A stretch of DNA of 64,000 bases from Tolypeutes matacus (GCA_026826555.1 JAKSZT010053883.1:23646639-23710638); one strand, 5' to 3'. Positions 10,535 to 21,402 are shown, counted from the first letter of the stretch. Translations and numbers: made by a program. Notes: generated by a model from the letters alone, not told the origin.

Positions 10535-11045
10535 AAGAGTGCATGGAGCAGGGCACACACGTCTGGCCTGCTCCCTCCATGCCCCAGCGCTTCTCTGTGT
10601 GGTAGGGTCGTCCCTGGGGTGCAATGTCCCCCCTCCTCCTGTGACCCTTCCCAGCCCTAGGACCCCCGCCCCTCACCCCCCATGCCCACTGCCCAGCCCT
10701 CTTTCCTGGTGTGGCTCTGCTTTACCACCTGCCTGCAGTGCCCCTGGTCAGTCTGAGGCAGGATCCCCACTGCTGGGCTGAGGGAGACAGGCAGACAGCG
10801 CCCTTCCAGGTGCTTCCTGGAGTCAGTGCACCCAGCTGGAGGGGTCCAAATGCAGCCTCTTAAGAGGTGGGCCTCGGCTGCAATGCTGTCCAGAGGCATG
10901 ATGCCCTGGGGGGGGGTAGAGATGGTAGAGAAAGAGTTCTTCAGTGGAGTGGGGGCCCTGGGTGCTACATGCAGCTCACCCCAGCTCTAGACCTTGGTAT
11001 CCAGCGTTAGAAGCAGAAACAGCCTTACAGCAACTGTTTAGCCTG
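10535..11045. other. Unassigned GC-rich stretch
   Basis: C-rich sequence at 10620-10790 with a short G tract near 10909-10918. No recognisable repeat or coding exon. Confidence 0.3.
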
Positions 11046-11049
11046 CCCC

Positions 11050-11143
11050 CCTGTGGCATAAACCAGTTACCTCGAATAAATCCCTTAGCACACACATACA
11101 ATCTCCTACTGGTTCTGCTCCTCTGATTGACCCCTGACTGACA
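11050..11143 (+). mobile_element. 3' end of an ERVL-type LTR
   Basis: 'tcgaataaatcccttagc' supplies a polyadenylation signal, followed by 'ctactggttctgctcctctg' and 'gacccctgactgacaca'. This is the usual 3' terminus of MLT2/ERVL LTRs, which end in a CTGACTAATACA-like motif. The 5' part of the LTR is unrecognisable. Confidence 0.5.
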
Positions 11144-11149
11144 CAAAGT

Positions 11150-11235
11150 GGGAACTATCAAAATTCTTATTTTACAGATAATGACATTGAGATGTAGAGA
11201 AATAAGAAACAAGAGTAGGGATCTACACCCACTTT
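11150..11235 (-). mobile_element. MIR SINE core fragment
   Basis: 'attcttattttacagataat' and 'gacattgagatgtagagaaa' are a diverged antisense MIR core. Confidence 0.5.
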
Positions 11236-11488
11236 TCTAGTTTCACAGATCCACAGATGGAGAGGAATTTTGCCCCGGGGTGAAGCACACTCAGAATCTC
11301 ACAAGACACTTGATTTAGAATAGCTGGTGTAGATGCTGAGATGTGGGCTTTGGGGCTGATGAGATTTAGATGAAACGTTGCACTCTGAGTTGACACTGTG
11401 ATGGGTTGAGACTGTGGGGGATGGTGGGTGGGGTGAGTGCATTTTGCATATGGGGTCACTGTGCATCTTTGGGGACCTGAGGACAGAC

Positions 11489-11916
11489 TGTGGTAGGCAG
11501 AAAAACAGCCTACCAAAATGCCCACCTCCTAATCCCTAGAACCTATGAATATGCTGCCTTCCATGGCCAAAAGGACTTTGTGGATGTGATTAAGGATTTT
11601 GAGATGGGAGATTATCCTAGATTTTCCAGTGGGATCCCTGTAACCACAAGGGCCCTAGTAAGGGAAAGAGGAGGCAGGAGAGACAGACAAGGAGATGAGA
11701 CAAGAGAATCAGAGGTTGGAGTGATGTGGGCCATGAGCCTCCAGGAGGTGGAGAAAGCAGGGAAACAGATTCTTCCCTGGAACCTCCAGAAAGGACACAG
11801 CCTTCTCTATGCATTTTAGACTTCTGACCTCCAGAAACTTAAGATAATAAATTTGTGTTATTTTAAGCCACTAAGTTTGTGGTGATCTGTTAGAGCAGCC
11901 ACAGGAAACGGATGCA
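11489..11916 (+). mobile_element. MLT1-type LTR (MaLR, ERVL-related)
   Basis: A nearly full LTR starts with 'tgtggtaggcagaaaaacag'. It contains the typical 'ggactttgtggatgtgatta' block and an AATAAA at about 11847, and ends with 'gttattttaagccactaagt', 'ggtgatctgttagagcagcc' and a terminal CA. The order matches MLT1. I could not find an intact 5-bp target duplication, consistent with great age. It is a solo LTR without internal sequence. Confidence 0.8.
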
Positions 11917-11919
11917 AAC

Positions 11920-12325
11920 TTAGGTACATTTGAATGCCCTCATCACATGTGTTCATGAACTAGGGAGAGCTCATGTCCACCCAGGAGCCCATAAACCGAA
12001 CAATGTCTCCCTCAGGCACCATGAAAACACACCTTTTTTCAATAGTGAACACACATCCCAGTGTGCACTCATGCCCGACTCATGTGTGCATGGGTGTGCA
12101 TTCCCTGTGTACCCCACTGGTACCCTCCCCCACCCCAGAAGACCCTAGTCCCTGGCTATTCTGGGTCCAGCCCAGGAGGGTTACAGGCTCCATAATGAGC
12201 CCAATTTTAGGAAACCTTTCCTAGGAGACCAGCCCAAGTCCAAGGGTACTGTTGGTGAAATGTTCACTAATGGGCATTCTCCAAGTTTCTCCCCCAAAAT
12301 GGAGGTCTACGAGCACCAGAGAGGC
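11920..12325. other. Unassigned
   Basis: It is weakly CA-rich ('catgtgttcatgaactaggg', 'gtgtgcatgggtgtgcattc') with no recognisable repeat or gene. Confidence 0.3.
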
Positions 12326-12329
12326 CTAC

Positions 12330-12890
12330 AAGCCTTTGCCTTTTCCTTCCCTTAATCTGCCTTACCCACTTACAAAAGCCTTCATGTAGTGCAATGACAG
12401 CTCTCACAAGAAAAATAAAAGCCCTGGTTTGCCCATTTCTATGGTGTAAATATCCCCGCCATGGCTAATTTCAAACTGCTGATAACTTAACAACTGACTC
12501 ATAAAATTCTTGAATATTTAATCTTCAGTTCTCAATTGACTCACATGAACCAAAACAATCCAGCTCCAAAACATAGCCACTGCCCAGCCAGGGAAACCAA
12601 CCTTTCTCTAGCAAAAGCTCAAGATAACAAAGTGCAGTTGTTTTGGCTTAGTCAGCTCCTAACATGGGAAGGCAGAGTCAGACGGAAGAAGGCCCAGGTT
12701 TCAGGGAATGTGAATTATATGCTCCTGGAGTTTCATTATCTTCAGCTACTATCTCATTTGTCTTCTCTTTATTCATTCTGGCAAATTAAATCAGCGCAGT
12801 CTCCCCAAAATTGTCTTCCTGGCAGAATTAAACAACAGCAGCAAAGGCTGAAGCGGCATTACTGGAGCGTTTAGTACTCTTTTGTCCACT
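12330..12890. other. Candidate conserved non-coding element
   Basis: The longest repeat-free AT-rich block of the left half. Notable words are 'tggtgtaaatatccccgcca', 'ctcaattgactcacatgaac' with an AP-1-like TGACTCA, 'ttcattatcttcagctacta' and 'gcaaattaaatcagcgcagt'. No open frame with a recognisable protein. Function is inferred only from composition and lack of repeats. Confidence 0.35.
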
Positions 12891-12959
12891 GTTCTCTGCA
12901 TCTTGAAGCCCCACCACCCTGAAAATGCCAGGCAAGCAACCTCCCGGGGATGTGGTTTG

Positions 12960-13110
12960 GGGCATTCAGTTGGAACAGTTGCTTTTCCTTATCCCTGAAG
13001 AGGAGGGGTGTCATCACTGCCAGGTCCAGTGGCAATGTCCCAGCTTCAGGAGTATTCTGTGCCTCAGTTGTTTCATCAGTGAAATGGGCCCAAACCTGGT
13101 ATTCGTGTGA
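12960..13110 (+). mobile_element. MIR SINE, diverged
   Basis: 'gtgcctcagttgtttcatca' plus 'gtgaaatgggccc' is the MIR core. The 5' half is poor. Confidence 0.5.
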
Positions 13111-13294
13111 AAAGCATGTCCCTTCGGGTCTAGAATCTTAAGTAAAGGCTGGTATCAGACATGATGTCAAGGCATTGGTGAACTCCAAACCTGGAAACAT
13201 GTAGGATGTAGAGAGGGGAGAACAGGTCATCTGGGAGCAATTGTTAGATCCTAACTTGGGTTGTTTCTGAGACAACTTACAGCGCTCTGATCTG

Positions 13295-13480
13295 AGGATC
13301 CACCCTTCCAGAGGTTGCCAAACCTGTCTGCACAATCACTTGTGACATTTGTTTCCTGGACCACAGAATATAACTCTCCAGGACCGTGGCCGGGGAATCT
13401 TCACTTTCCAAAATCACTCCAAGCAATGCTGATACAGCCAGCCTACAAAGAAGGGTTTAGGACTCACTGCTCTAACCCAA
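13295..13480 (+). mobile_element. MER5-like hAT (Charlie) DNA transposon remnant
   Basis: 'ccagaggttgccaaacctgt', 'tttcctggaccacagaatat', 'ggccggggaatcttcacttt' and a closing 'tttaggactcactg' resemble the non-autonomous MER5/MER20 group, but divergence is high. Confidence 0.4.
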
Positions 13481-13499
13481 AGGTTGGGCCACCCAAGTC

Positions 13500-14400
13500 C
13501 TGTGGCAGCCATTACCCATGCCTGCCAATATCTGCTTCTTCTCTTACCCAGGTGCGTGTAGGGCTGCACTTCCCAGCTTCCCTTGCAGTTGGCTGGGCCA
13601 TGTGACTTGTTCCAACCAATGGACTGTGAGGGAAAACAATGTGTTCACTTTCTGGCGGAGGCAGTGAACGGGTCCATGGGACCTTCCAGCTCTCTCTTCC
13701 CCTCACTGAAGGGCATGGAGGCTGTGTGTTGAGATGGTTGAGAATAATTTTAAGCAGCCTGGATTACGGACTCACCAAGAACAATCACCCTTGAGTGTCT
13801 TCTGACTGGTAGTGGAGTTTATCAGAGGAGCGTTAAACTTTAGGTGTTGATTAATGTGATCTGGGGGTTGTTTGCTTTGGCAGCATTAACCTAGTTTAGT
13901 CTATTATGGGCCCCTCTGAGATCCAGTAAAGGCTTTGAACTTTCTGCCCAGGAAAAACTCACCTGCCTGTAAACATTACATTTGGGCTTCCCTGAGTGTC
14001 TGCTCTGGTCCCCTTGTCTCCCTGAGATCTAGGAATTATTGGCTTAAAATATTGCTTGTTTCGTCTGTTGTGGCATGATTTATGACAGAGGTAACATTTG
14101 CTTCCCATCACTGCTATTCTTCCCCATCCCTTTCTCCTATTGATGGTCCCTAGGGCTCCATGTTCTTTTCTTTCCTCTTTCCCTTGCAGAACAATCCAGC
14201 TCCCCTGTTCCCACACCACCTGAGAGGGGCCTAAAGCCACCAACATATGCAGAATAATTAATTTTATACAAGTTTAAGGGGCTCAGGGAACTTTGGCATC
14301 CCTGAAGCTTATAGTAAAGAACTCTAGCTCCTGGAGGCTCATGGGAAATTCTCCAGGACCTCGCCTCTGTCCAATGCAGGACACAGAGGATTTCACAGTT
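13500..14400. other. Mostly unassigned; possible ancient repeat at 13555-13690
   Basis: 'gggctgcacttcccagcttc', 'ccttgcagttggctgggcca' and 'gtgacttgttccaaccaatg' resemble an old mammalian repeat I cannot name. The rest shows nothing recognisable. Confidence 0.3.
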
Positions 14401-14401
14401 C

Positions 14402-14415
14402 AAAACTGAGCCTGA
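14402..14415. repeat. Target site duplication, left copy
   Basis: AAAACTGAGCCTGA is repeated exactly at 14629-14642 around the insertion 14416-14628. Confidence 0.85.
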
Positions 14416-14628
14416 TCCCAGTGGGTTCCATGTAATATTTTGGGTAATCTAAGCACCTCTTAAAATATATTTATATATATATATAAATAACATTTTTGTA
14501 AGCAAATGCACATATATGCATATATATTTATATATCATTTTGCAAATATTGGTATGTATTGTGAAAATTTTGATTTTTACCCACAATAAAAAACAACAAC
14601 AACAACAAACAAAACAAAACAAAACAAA
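14416..14628 (+). mobile_element. Short 5'-truncated L1-type insertion with target duplication
   Basis: A 213-bp insert ends in an A-rich tail ((CAA)n then (CAAAA)n, 14588-14628). It is bounded by the 14-bp direct repeat AAAACTGAGCCTGA (14402-14415 and 14629-14642), the mark of target-primed reverse transcription. Its body matches, in reverse complement, the L1 3'-UTR sequence at about 63160-63345, with near identity over roughly 130 bp outside the TA tract. It is therefore a truncated copy of that L1 3' region. An AATAAA lies just before the tail. Confidence 0.8.
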
Positions 14629-14642
14629 AAAACTGAGCCTGA
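14629..14642. repeat. Target site duplication, right copy
   Basis: Exact match to 14402-14415. The first few A's may overlap the poly(A) tail, so 10-14 bp are informative. Confidence 0.85.
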
Positions 14643-14859
14643 GTTTTGAAACTTCAGGCCCGATGGGGACAAGTCCCACCGCAGTGGCACCCATAGCCAA
14701 AGCTTAGGCTTGAAGTGACAGTCACAGAGGTGGCCCACATGGACCCCCCTTTGAGAAAGAATTTGCTGTTCAGCCTTTAGGAGTGCAGCTTGCTGGCAGC
14801 CCAGGCCCTGCTCTTCCCCTGACTGAGCCCAGCAGAGGTCCTAGAGCCTGGCCATTTCT

Positions 14860-15045
14860 GCCCAGCATGGGACTCCACTAACAGGCAATCTTTACTCTGG
14901 TCACATGTCCATCTAGTCCGAAGTTCCCTCTGCCCAATTCTGCTTGCTTCCCTTTTGTCTTTCCCAGGTCTTACTCACAAATAAAACTCTTGTGCTCCAA
15001 ACGTCATCTCAGTGTCTGCTTCCCAGAGAACCTGGGCTGATAAAC
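14860..15045 (+). mobile_element. Ancient LTR 3' end (ERVL-like)
   Basis: 'actcacaaataaaactcttg' (AATAAA signal) then 'tgctccaaacgtcatctcag', 'tgtctgcttcccagagaacc' and 'tgggctgataaac' have the layout of an old class III LTR 3' end. Subfamily not resolved. Confidence 0.45.
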
Positions 15046-15049
15046 TTGA

Positions 15050-15625
15050 TGATGTGGATGCCCCTCAAATGCTTCTCTGAGCCTCAGAGTCATGAAATTA
15101 CACCTGCTTCCTGAGGCTTAGTCTCTGGGGCTTCAGCTGGCAGAGAAAACACCAAACTTCTGGACCTCCAGGATTCCTTCTGCCTGAGTCTCTTTTCAAC
15201 TGCAAGGGCTGACCTGCAGCTTGGCGAAGGGGAGAATCCCCAGTCACTCAGATCTGGGTTCAATGTTGGGTCTGCCACTTATCAGCGGTACGTACGGACC
15301 TGACAGCTCCACTGTGTGAGGCTATGTGTGTGTATGTACACATGTCTGGTTGTGTGTACCTCCTTAGCATGTGCATAATGCTCGTCTTGGTGTCTCTGTC
15401 TCTGGTTCTCAGTGAGTCTATTCATTTCTCTCACTTGCTTGCTCCTTCTGCCCCATATTTGCTGTTGACACCAACATGGAAATCTGGATGACTTAGACCG
15501 AGTGCCTCAAGTTCCAAGGAAGAATAAATCAGTTTTGGGGCAGGTGAGAAGCTCTCCGCTCATTCTCAGGAAAGGAACATGTTGCAAACCCAAGGGGGCG
15601 CTTTAAGCCACTCGTCAAAGTTTAG
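15050..15625. other. Unassigned
   Basis: A short GT-rich stretch (15318-15372) lies in otherwise unremarkable sequence. No gene signal. Confidence 0.3.
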
Positions 15626-15629
15626 TGGG

Positions 15630-15830
15630 AAAACCCCTGGACTCAGAGCCAGAAAATCAAAGCAAAAGTCCTGCCTCTTTCACTTCCTGTGCAACCTTGG
15701 ACAAGTCACTTGACCTTTCTGAACTTCAGTTTCTTTATTAGTAAAATGAGGCTCTTGTAAAGATTAAATGAGTTAGTTGCTATAAAGCTGGAAATCAAGT
15801 ATATAGCATGGGGCCCATAAGTAGATGGAT
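15630..15830 (+). mobile_element. MIR SINE, near full length
   Basis: 'cccctggactcagagccaga', 'cttggacaagtcacttgacc', 'aacttcagtttctttattag' and 'taaagattaaatgagttagt' follow the full MIR consensus order. Confidence 0.8.
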
Positions 15831-15834
15831 GAGT

Positions 15835-16120
15835 TGAGACTCAAAGGCTGCCCAGCATGACCAAAGGCCCACATGTGGACAATGGCTGGAAGAGCTATTG
15901 GAAGTGAAAGAAGGAGCCACAGAGGCTTCCTGAAGGTGGGTGCAGAGGACAGGCCATGGGGTCATCAGACAGCAGGGTGGTTGGGGGGTTGAACCAGTAT
16001 GTGCTGATGCTGGCATCTCCCTCCTCTTCTCCCACATCCCAGGTGTTCCCAGTCTTCCTCCCCAGGGAAGTGCTCTACAGAGGCAGAACATCCACGGGCC
16101 ACTGACCCCTCATAGCTGCT
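15835..16120. other. Unassigned
   Basis: No recognisable repeat, exon or RNA. Confidence 0.3.
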
Positions 16121-16124
16121 CTCT

Positions 16125-16195
16125 GAGGGGGTACTGTTATCACCCCATTTTCTGGATGAGGACACTGAGGCCCCAGAGGGGTCTTGGCTCTGAGC
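16125..16195 (-). mobile_element. MIR SINE core fragment
   Basis: 'caccccattttctggatgag' followed by 'gacactgaggccccagaggg' is antisense MIR. Confidence 0.6.
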
Positions 16196-16379
16196 TGCTC
16201 TGTTCCCAGGCTCTTGGCCTCTCCTTCTGGGGGTGCCTGCCATGGCCAGACTCTGTCTCCCCCCCTTTCGTCCCCCTTTTCTGTATTCTAATTTTCCTCC
16301 CTCTTGCCCCCTCCTGTGACTCTCCCTCTTACTTTTCCACACTTGCCCACCCTAAGGTCCTCACCTGGCATCTGACTCT

Positions 16380-16565
16380 ATCCATTATTCTGGTCTCTCT
16401 TTAACTCTCTCTGTCCTGTCTCTGGCTTTCTCTGTATTTCTGCCTCCCGTGCTGTTTCCCTCTCTTCCTCTGTCTCCTGTCTCTGTGTGCATGTGTCTCC
16501 ATCTCTCTCCTTCTGCACCCTTACACATGCTCACACATACTCACACATGCTCTCTCACATGCACA
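16380..16565. repeat. Pyrimidine-rich low-complexity tract with CACATGCT units
   Basis: Repeated CTCT/TCTG words lead into imperfect CACATGCTCACACATACTCA-type units at 16523-16565. No stable array structure beyond a few copies. Confidence 0.5.
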
Positions 16566-16569
16566 GTCC

Positions 16570-17150
16570 TCCCTGCTGCCTCTTGCCTCTCTACCAGCTC
16601 CTCCTGGCTTCCTGGGACCCTGGCCAGGCCCTGGGCAGCAGATTGGTGGCTACCTGGGCCTTGGGAGTAGGTTTCATTCTGGCCCAGGCTCAGAAGCAAA
16701 GCAGGACCCCTGGGGAGTCGGGGGGGAGGGAGCAGACATTAGAGCCCCATGGGACGGCCTGGACCTGACAGGGGAGGTTTGTTCTGCAAAGTCTCTTTTT
16801 CATTTCTCTGGCTTCCCTCTTTCACACCTCAGTTTATCCCTATCATCACCCCAGAAAGCAAATGGGCTAGACCTTTAGGAAGTCTATGGAGCAAGAACTG
16901 GGCTGGAGCCCAGAAGTGTCAAAAGGCAAGGGGCAGGAGGGAGGAAAGCACCCAAGCAGGGCAAGTCCTCTGCTCAGCCACACTGCTCTTATCTGGCCTT
17001 CCCTGGCCTCTCCAAGGCACCTTTCCATGAAGATGGTGGTCAGAGAGGATTCCTGGCCCCAAGCCTTCTCTGCATCTGTGGGTTCTCCAGCATCGATTTG
17101 TTATTTCACTGTGACCTTCTGACCCAGCCCGGTGGAGCAAGCAGGTGTGC
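16570..17150. other. Unassigned
   Basis: GC-rich unique-looking sequence; no recognised features. Confidence 0.3.
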
Positions 17151-17154
17151 GGCA

Positions 17155-17275
17155 CACTGTATTTTGTAAATGGAGAAACTGAGACCCAGATGGAGAAGCA
17201 ACTTGCCCAAGGTCACTTGGTGATTCGAAGTAGAGGCTGGACTTAGACCCAGGGCTCCAGATTCCCCTCCTGAGC
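17155..17275 (-). mobile_element. MIR SINE
   Basis: 'tgtaaatggagaaactgaga', 'caacttgcccaaggtcactt' and 'ggacttagacccagggctcc' are a clear antisense copy. Confidence 0.75.
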
Positions 17276-17334
17276 TTTCCAGATTCCCCAGGGCCTCAGG
17301 TCCCCTCCCAGCCTCCACATGCAGTCTCCTTTTC

Positions 17335-17480
17335 CATACTCCAGTCACATCCCAAATAGTGCCTCCTCCAAGAAGTCCTCCCTGACCACCCCAACTAAAG
17401 CATACTCCTCCCCATGCCTGTCACCACATTTCATCCTGTTTTATTTTTGTCCTTTTCATATCTGAGATTAGTTTGTCCCT
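17335..17480 (+). mobile_element. LINE-2 3' region fragment
   Basis: 'agtgcctcctccaagaagtc', 'ctccctgaccaccccaacta' is the well-known L2 ORF2 end, followed by a T-rich part. Confidence 0.65.
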
Positions 17481-17689
17481 TTCCTTGGGCAACTCGCCCA
17501 AACCTCTGAGTCTCAAATCCTGCACTATTAAGATGAGGCTGATGGTGGCCCTCACTGCACCGGGTCAGGAAGAATGAAGGAGACATCACCTCTGGGGACC
17601 GAGCACCGGTGACTGGTGTCCCGTGTAGAAGCAGCTGATGTCTCCCAGGTGCTGGGTCTAGGGATGTGGCAGTGACAGAGGCCAGCTTA

Positions 17690-17860
17690 GCCCTGGTTTC
17701 AGTATTTGCTTCCACAATGTTGATTAGACAATCACCAGAGTCAAAGCATAGCCTGGAGGTTGGGATGGTTGTTCCCATTTGGCAGCCAAGAAAACGGAGG
17801 CACCAAGATGGGAGGTGACTCACATGGGGTCACGAGTTCATTCTACTAGAAAGTGACAGC
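17690..17860 (-). mobile_element. MIR SINE
   Basis: 'ttcccatttggcagccaaga', 'aaacggaggcaccaagatgg' and 'aggtgactcacatggggtca' are a diverged antisense MIR. Confidence 0.6.
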
Positions 17861-17864
17861 ATCT

Positions 17865-18750
17865 AGAGTCACACTTGGACCCGCCGGGACCCCAACCCCT
17901 CTCTTATCCCTGGACCCCATGACAGCTCTGAACTCAGCTCTAGGGGTTTGAATTTCAAGACCACGCTCATCTGATAAGCAAGTCAGGGCGGCCCCAGAGC
18001 ATTGGCTGGGCAGAAGGAAGGAAGGTGATCCCGCCTGTGGCCCCTTCCTGAATGTGGTGGTGACCAGCTCTGGGGTCCGCCACCTCCCTGAGGATAAGCC
18101 GCGGGAGGCAGAGTTGACATCTGACTTCCCTGGGCTGAGCCTGAGCTGCCTCTAGCCTCCTCAAGGATGACCCAGCTCTGAACTTTCCCTCCTCTGAAAA
18201 GCCCTGGACATTCTCTTTATTAAGAGCAGTCCATCTCTGAGCTCCCCTGTCACTGGCCAGGGAGGGTCAAGACCTCCAGGTCAGGGGGACTCAGGCAGGG
18301 GCTTGCCCAGTCCCGCCTTCTCAAACCTTTCAACTGCTAACTTGTCACCTTGTATAACTCCTGACCCTGGCATCGAGAGGCTCAGCAACTTTCCTTCTCA
18401 GGGGTCATGGAGTCTTCCAGCTGTCCCCGCCCAGCCCCACGTGACCCAGAACCTGCTTCCACACCCATGGACAAGCTGCACCCACATGGACGCCCCCCTG
18501 CCCGGCGCTCACTGCTCCTCACAGCAGCAGGACTGGGGGCTCCTCAAGGCTGGACTGAGTGTGGTTCACTCCACAGGGCAGCCCCAAGGGCCTGGGGGCT
18601 GCGGGGAGGGGGCTGGATGGGGGACAGTCCTGTCCCCCAATGTCTGATGGCCCCAGCTTCCCTGGAGCCCGCTGCTGGGGCTTCATGGGACAAGTCCACG
18701 AAAAGTCCAGGAAACGGGGGCTAATAAAGCCTGCCCCATGGGTCATTATG
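17865..18750. other. Unassigned GC-rich stretch
   Basis: No repeats recognised. Frames of up to 114 codons occur on both strands without domain resemblance. Confidence 0.3.
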
Positions 18751-18754
18751 AGGA

Positions 18755-18970
18755 TTCAAGAGCCAGAGTGTCTGGCCCAGTCCTGGCTCGGCCACTGACT
18801 AGCTGTGTGACCTAGCACAAGTTAGTTAGCGTCTTTGTGTCTCAGTTTCCTCCTCTGTGAAATGGGGATAATAAGCATTTATTCCCCATAGGCTTGTTGT
18901 GAGCAGCAAAGGAGCACACGAGCAAATGTGTGCGCATCGCTTCAAGCAGGGCCGCGTACTTACGTGGTGG
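18755..18970 (+). mobile_element. MIR SINE, near full length
   Basis: One of the best-preserved copies: 'ctcggccactgactagctgt', 'gtgacctagcacaagttagt', 'gtctcagtttcctcctctgt', 'gaaatggggataataagcat', 'ataggcttgttgtgagcagc'. Confidence 0.85.
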
Positions 18971-19339
18971 GTTTTCAGTCATCAACAGGGGAGTTGTTGG
19001 CTCCTTGTTTTGAAGCACAGACTGCAGGATGACTGCTACAGAAGGAGGCGTCAGAGCTTCTGAGTTTTCATCTTTAACGTGTCTAAGTCTAGGACTTGGA
19101 GCCGGAGAGGACATTCCCATCTGTGGGGAGACCTCAGTTCTCTGCATCCAACTGAGACACACTGAAACCTTTCCCTGAGCATCTGGGAAGAGGGGATAAG
19201 GACTGTGCTAGAGGGGGCCTCTAGGGATAAGAGGATGGGGTACCCAGGAAGGGCTGCAGGGGTGAGGACACCTAGGGATTGTGTGCCTCCAGGCTCCCAC
19301 ACCTTTGTCCCATTGAGTGGACCAGTGTGGGGCAGGTCT

Positions 19340-19535
19340 TGGGATCCAGCACATCTGAATTGGAAAGAATGTTAGTGTCTAGCTTACCCCCTCCTCCATT
19401 TTACAGATGAGAAAACTGAGCTCCAAGAGGGAAAGACCTTCTTCCAAGATCATACAGAAAATCTTTGTCTAGGCTGGCCTAAGCCTGGGTTTCCTGACTC
19501 CCTGTCCAGTGTTCTTTCCCTTATCAGACCCCCAG
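19340..19535 (-). mobile_element. MIR-like SINE
   Basis: 'ctcctccattttacagatga', 'gaaaactgagctccaagagg' and 'gcctgggtttcctgactccc' are MIR-type. The preceding 'gaattggaaagaatgttagt' half is a known companion of a MIR-related ancient repeat that also occurs at 53945-54110. Confidence 0.65.
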
Positions 19536-19884
19536 GTGAGTGGGTGGAGAGTCAGGGAGAGAGGAAGCTGTGTTTGGCCTCAGCCCAGAGGTCTCTGGGG
19601 GAGCTTCCTTCTGACCAGGACACAGTCCAGCTCCAGGGAGATTTAGTGTGGGGCAGAAGGTGGGGCACTGAGCTGGGCAGTGAAACCTGCAGGTGGTCAG
19701 GCCAGCGCTCTAGCTGTGGTCTTGCCAAGTACTGGCTGCGAGACGATGGCCAGTCCCTCCTCCTGCAAGACCTTGGACATGCAGGGTGCTCACCTGTGCA
19801 CTGGCCCACCCCAGCTGCTGGTCCCCGGGTCTCACTGGGCACCGGCGCTGTTCTCCTTGGGCTGCATAGATTCCGTATCCTTTC

Positions 19885-20334
19885 TGTGGTGGTTAAGCTC
19901 ATGTGTCAGCTTGGCCAGGTGATGGCGTCCAGTTGTTTGGTCAAGCAAGCACTGGCCTCATTGTTACTCTGAGGACATTTTGTGAACTTAAATCATCAGT
20001 AAGTTGATTGCATCTATGGCTGATTATATGTACAATCAACTGAAGAAATTGTTGTCAGCAATGGGAGATGTCTCATCCCATCAGTTAAAGGCCTTAAAAG
20101 GAGAAATGATGATTTCAGCAGTCAAAAGAGAGAATTCCCATCTCTACCTCAGCCAGCCAGCTTCTCCTGGAGAATTCATCGGAAACCTTCATTGGAGTTC
20201 TCAGCTTGCAGCCTGCCCTAAGGAATTTGGATGTGTTCACTCCCATAGTTACATAAGGCAATTTTATAAAATCTCCTAATATTTACAGATATCTCTTGTG
20301 GGCTCTCTTTCCCTAGAGAACCTTGATGAATTCA
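19885..20334 (+). mobile_element. MLT2-like ERVL solo LTR
   Basis: It begins with 'tgtggtggttaagctcatgt' and contains 'cagcttggccaggtgatggc', 'ttgtttggtcaagcaagcac' and 'tcatcccatcagttaaaggc'. It ends with 'tttccctagagaaccttgat', corresponding to the class III LTR end. About 450 bp, sense orientation, no internal region attached. The version looks like one I know from armadillo DNA. A perfect 5-bp target duplication is not visible (CTTTC left, CCTCC right). Confidence 0.7.
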
Positions 20335-20354
20335 CCTCCCAACAGCCTTGTGGC

Positions 20355-20478
20355 TTCAGGTTTGTTATTTGTCATCCCCATTCTGAAGTTGGGGAAACTG
20401 AGGCTTATGCTCATCCAACTATTTTGTGCAAGTGCTGGGATTCAAGCCTGGCTGACTCCCAGCCCCTAAATCAGGGGC
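20355..20478 (-). mobile_element. MIR SINE fragment
   Basis: 'ccattctgaagttggggaaa' followed by 'ctgaggcttatgctcatcca' and 'gctgggattcaagcctggct' is antisense MIR. Confidence 0.65.
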
Positions 20479-20679
20479 TGCCTTAGATGGTCCCAAAGTC
20501 CAACCAAGAAGAGGCAGACAAGGAAACGAGCCATGCTGACATTGTGAGGGGAGGGCTCTGATGGGGGCAGGGATGGCAGAGGGACACCTCACCTGGCCAG
20601 GGCTCAGGTGCTTTGTACCGTGGTCGGTCCCCTCCAGGCTCCCTCCTTCTGGTAGGGGCAGGACAGTGCAGAGAGACTG

Positions 20680-20850
20680 GATTGGGAGTCAGTGCACCTT
20701 CTTCTGCTCCTAACAAGTTGTGCATACATGTGTGGTTGCTGCCTCTCCCTGGGCCTCAGTTTCTCCCACTGGACAGTAGGAACATAGGACAAGATGACTT
20801 TTGGGGGCCCTTTGCTTCCAACATTCAGACTTTGATTCATTGAGTTCTCA
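20680..20850 (+). mobile_element. MIR SINE
   Basis: 'ctccctgggcctcagtttct' with 'cccactggacagtaggaaca' forms a sense MIR core. The 5' half is diverged. Confidence 0.6.
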
Positions 20851-20892
20851 AAAGAACTCAAAAAGAAGACCACGTGGACCACAGCCAGGCTC

Positions 20893-21060
20893 ATGGCCTG
20901 GAGTAAGGATGTCCTGGGGGTGAACCCTGACTGTTCCACTTCCCCACTGGGTGACCTTGCACAGGTGCCCTCACCTCTCCGAGCCTCAGTTTCCCTATCT
21001 GTAAAGTGGATAAGAGCACATGCCTCACAGTGTCATCTCCATCCTCACCAGGACAAGGCA
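20893..21060 (+). mobile_element. MIR SINE
   Basis: 'ccactgggtgaccttgcaca', 'tctccgagcctcagtttccc' and 'tatctgtaaagtggataaga' are well preserved. Confidence 0.75.
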
Positions 21061-21254
21061 GGGGGCCAGGCCTGCATGATGCCCTTGACAAAGGAGGAGG
21101 CTGAGGCCCAGGCCAGAGCGCGTACCATGCAGAAGTTGGCTGGAGGCCTCCTGGTGCGTGCAGAATGAGCAAGGTCATCGTTAGCAGACGGGCAGGGCTG
21201 GGCTCTCAGGGTCTCCATGTCCCGGGTAGTGACCTCAACATGGAGAGAGGAATA

Positions 21255-21402
21255 AGAGTGAGTGCTAATACCCATGTGATCTTAGCTCTTCACGCATATT
21301 GTCTTGTTTCATCCTCACAACAACCTAATGAAGTAGATCCTATTTTCATCTTCATTTTGCAGATGGGTAACCTCGGCTCAGGGTGACCTCAAGGAGGGGC
21401 TG
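21255..21402 (-). mobile_element. MIR SINE
   Basis: 'tgtttcatcctcacaacaac', 'catcttcattttgcagatgg' and 'gtaacctcggctcagg' give an antisense MIR. Confidence 0.7.
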
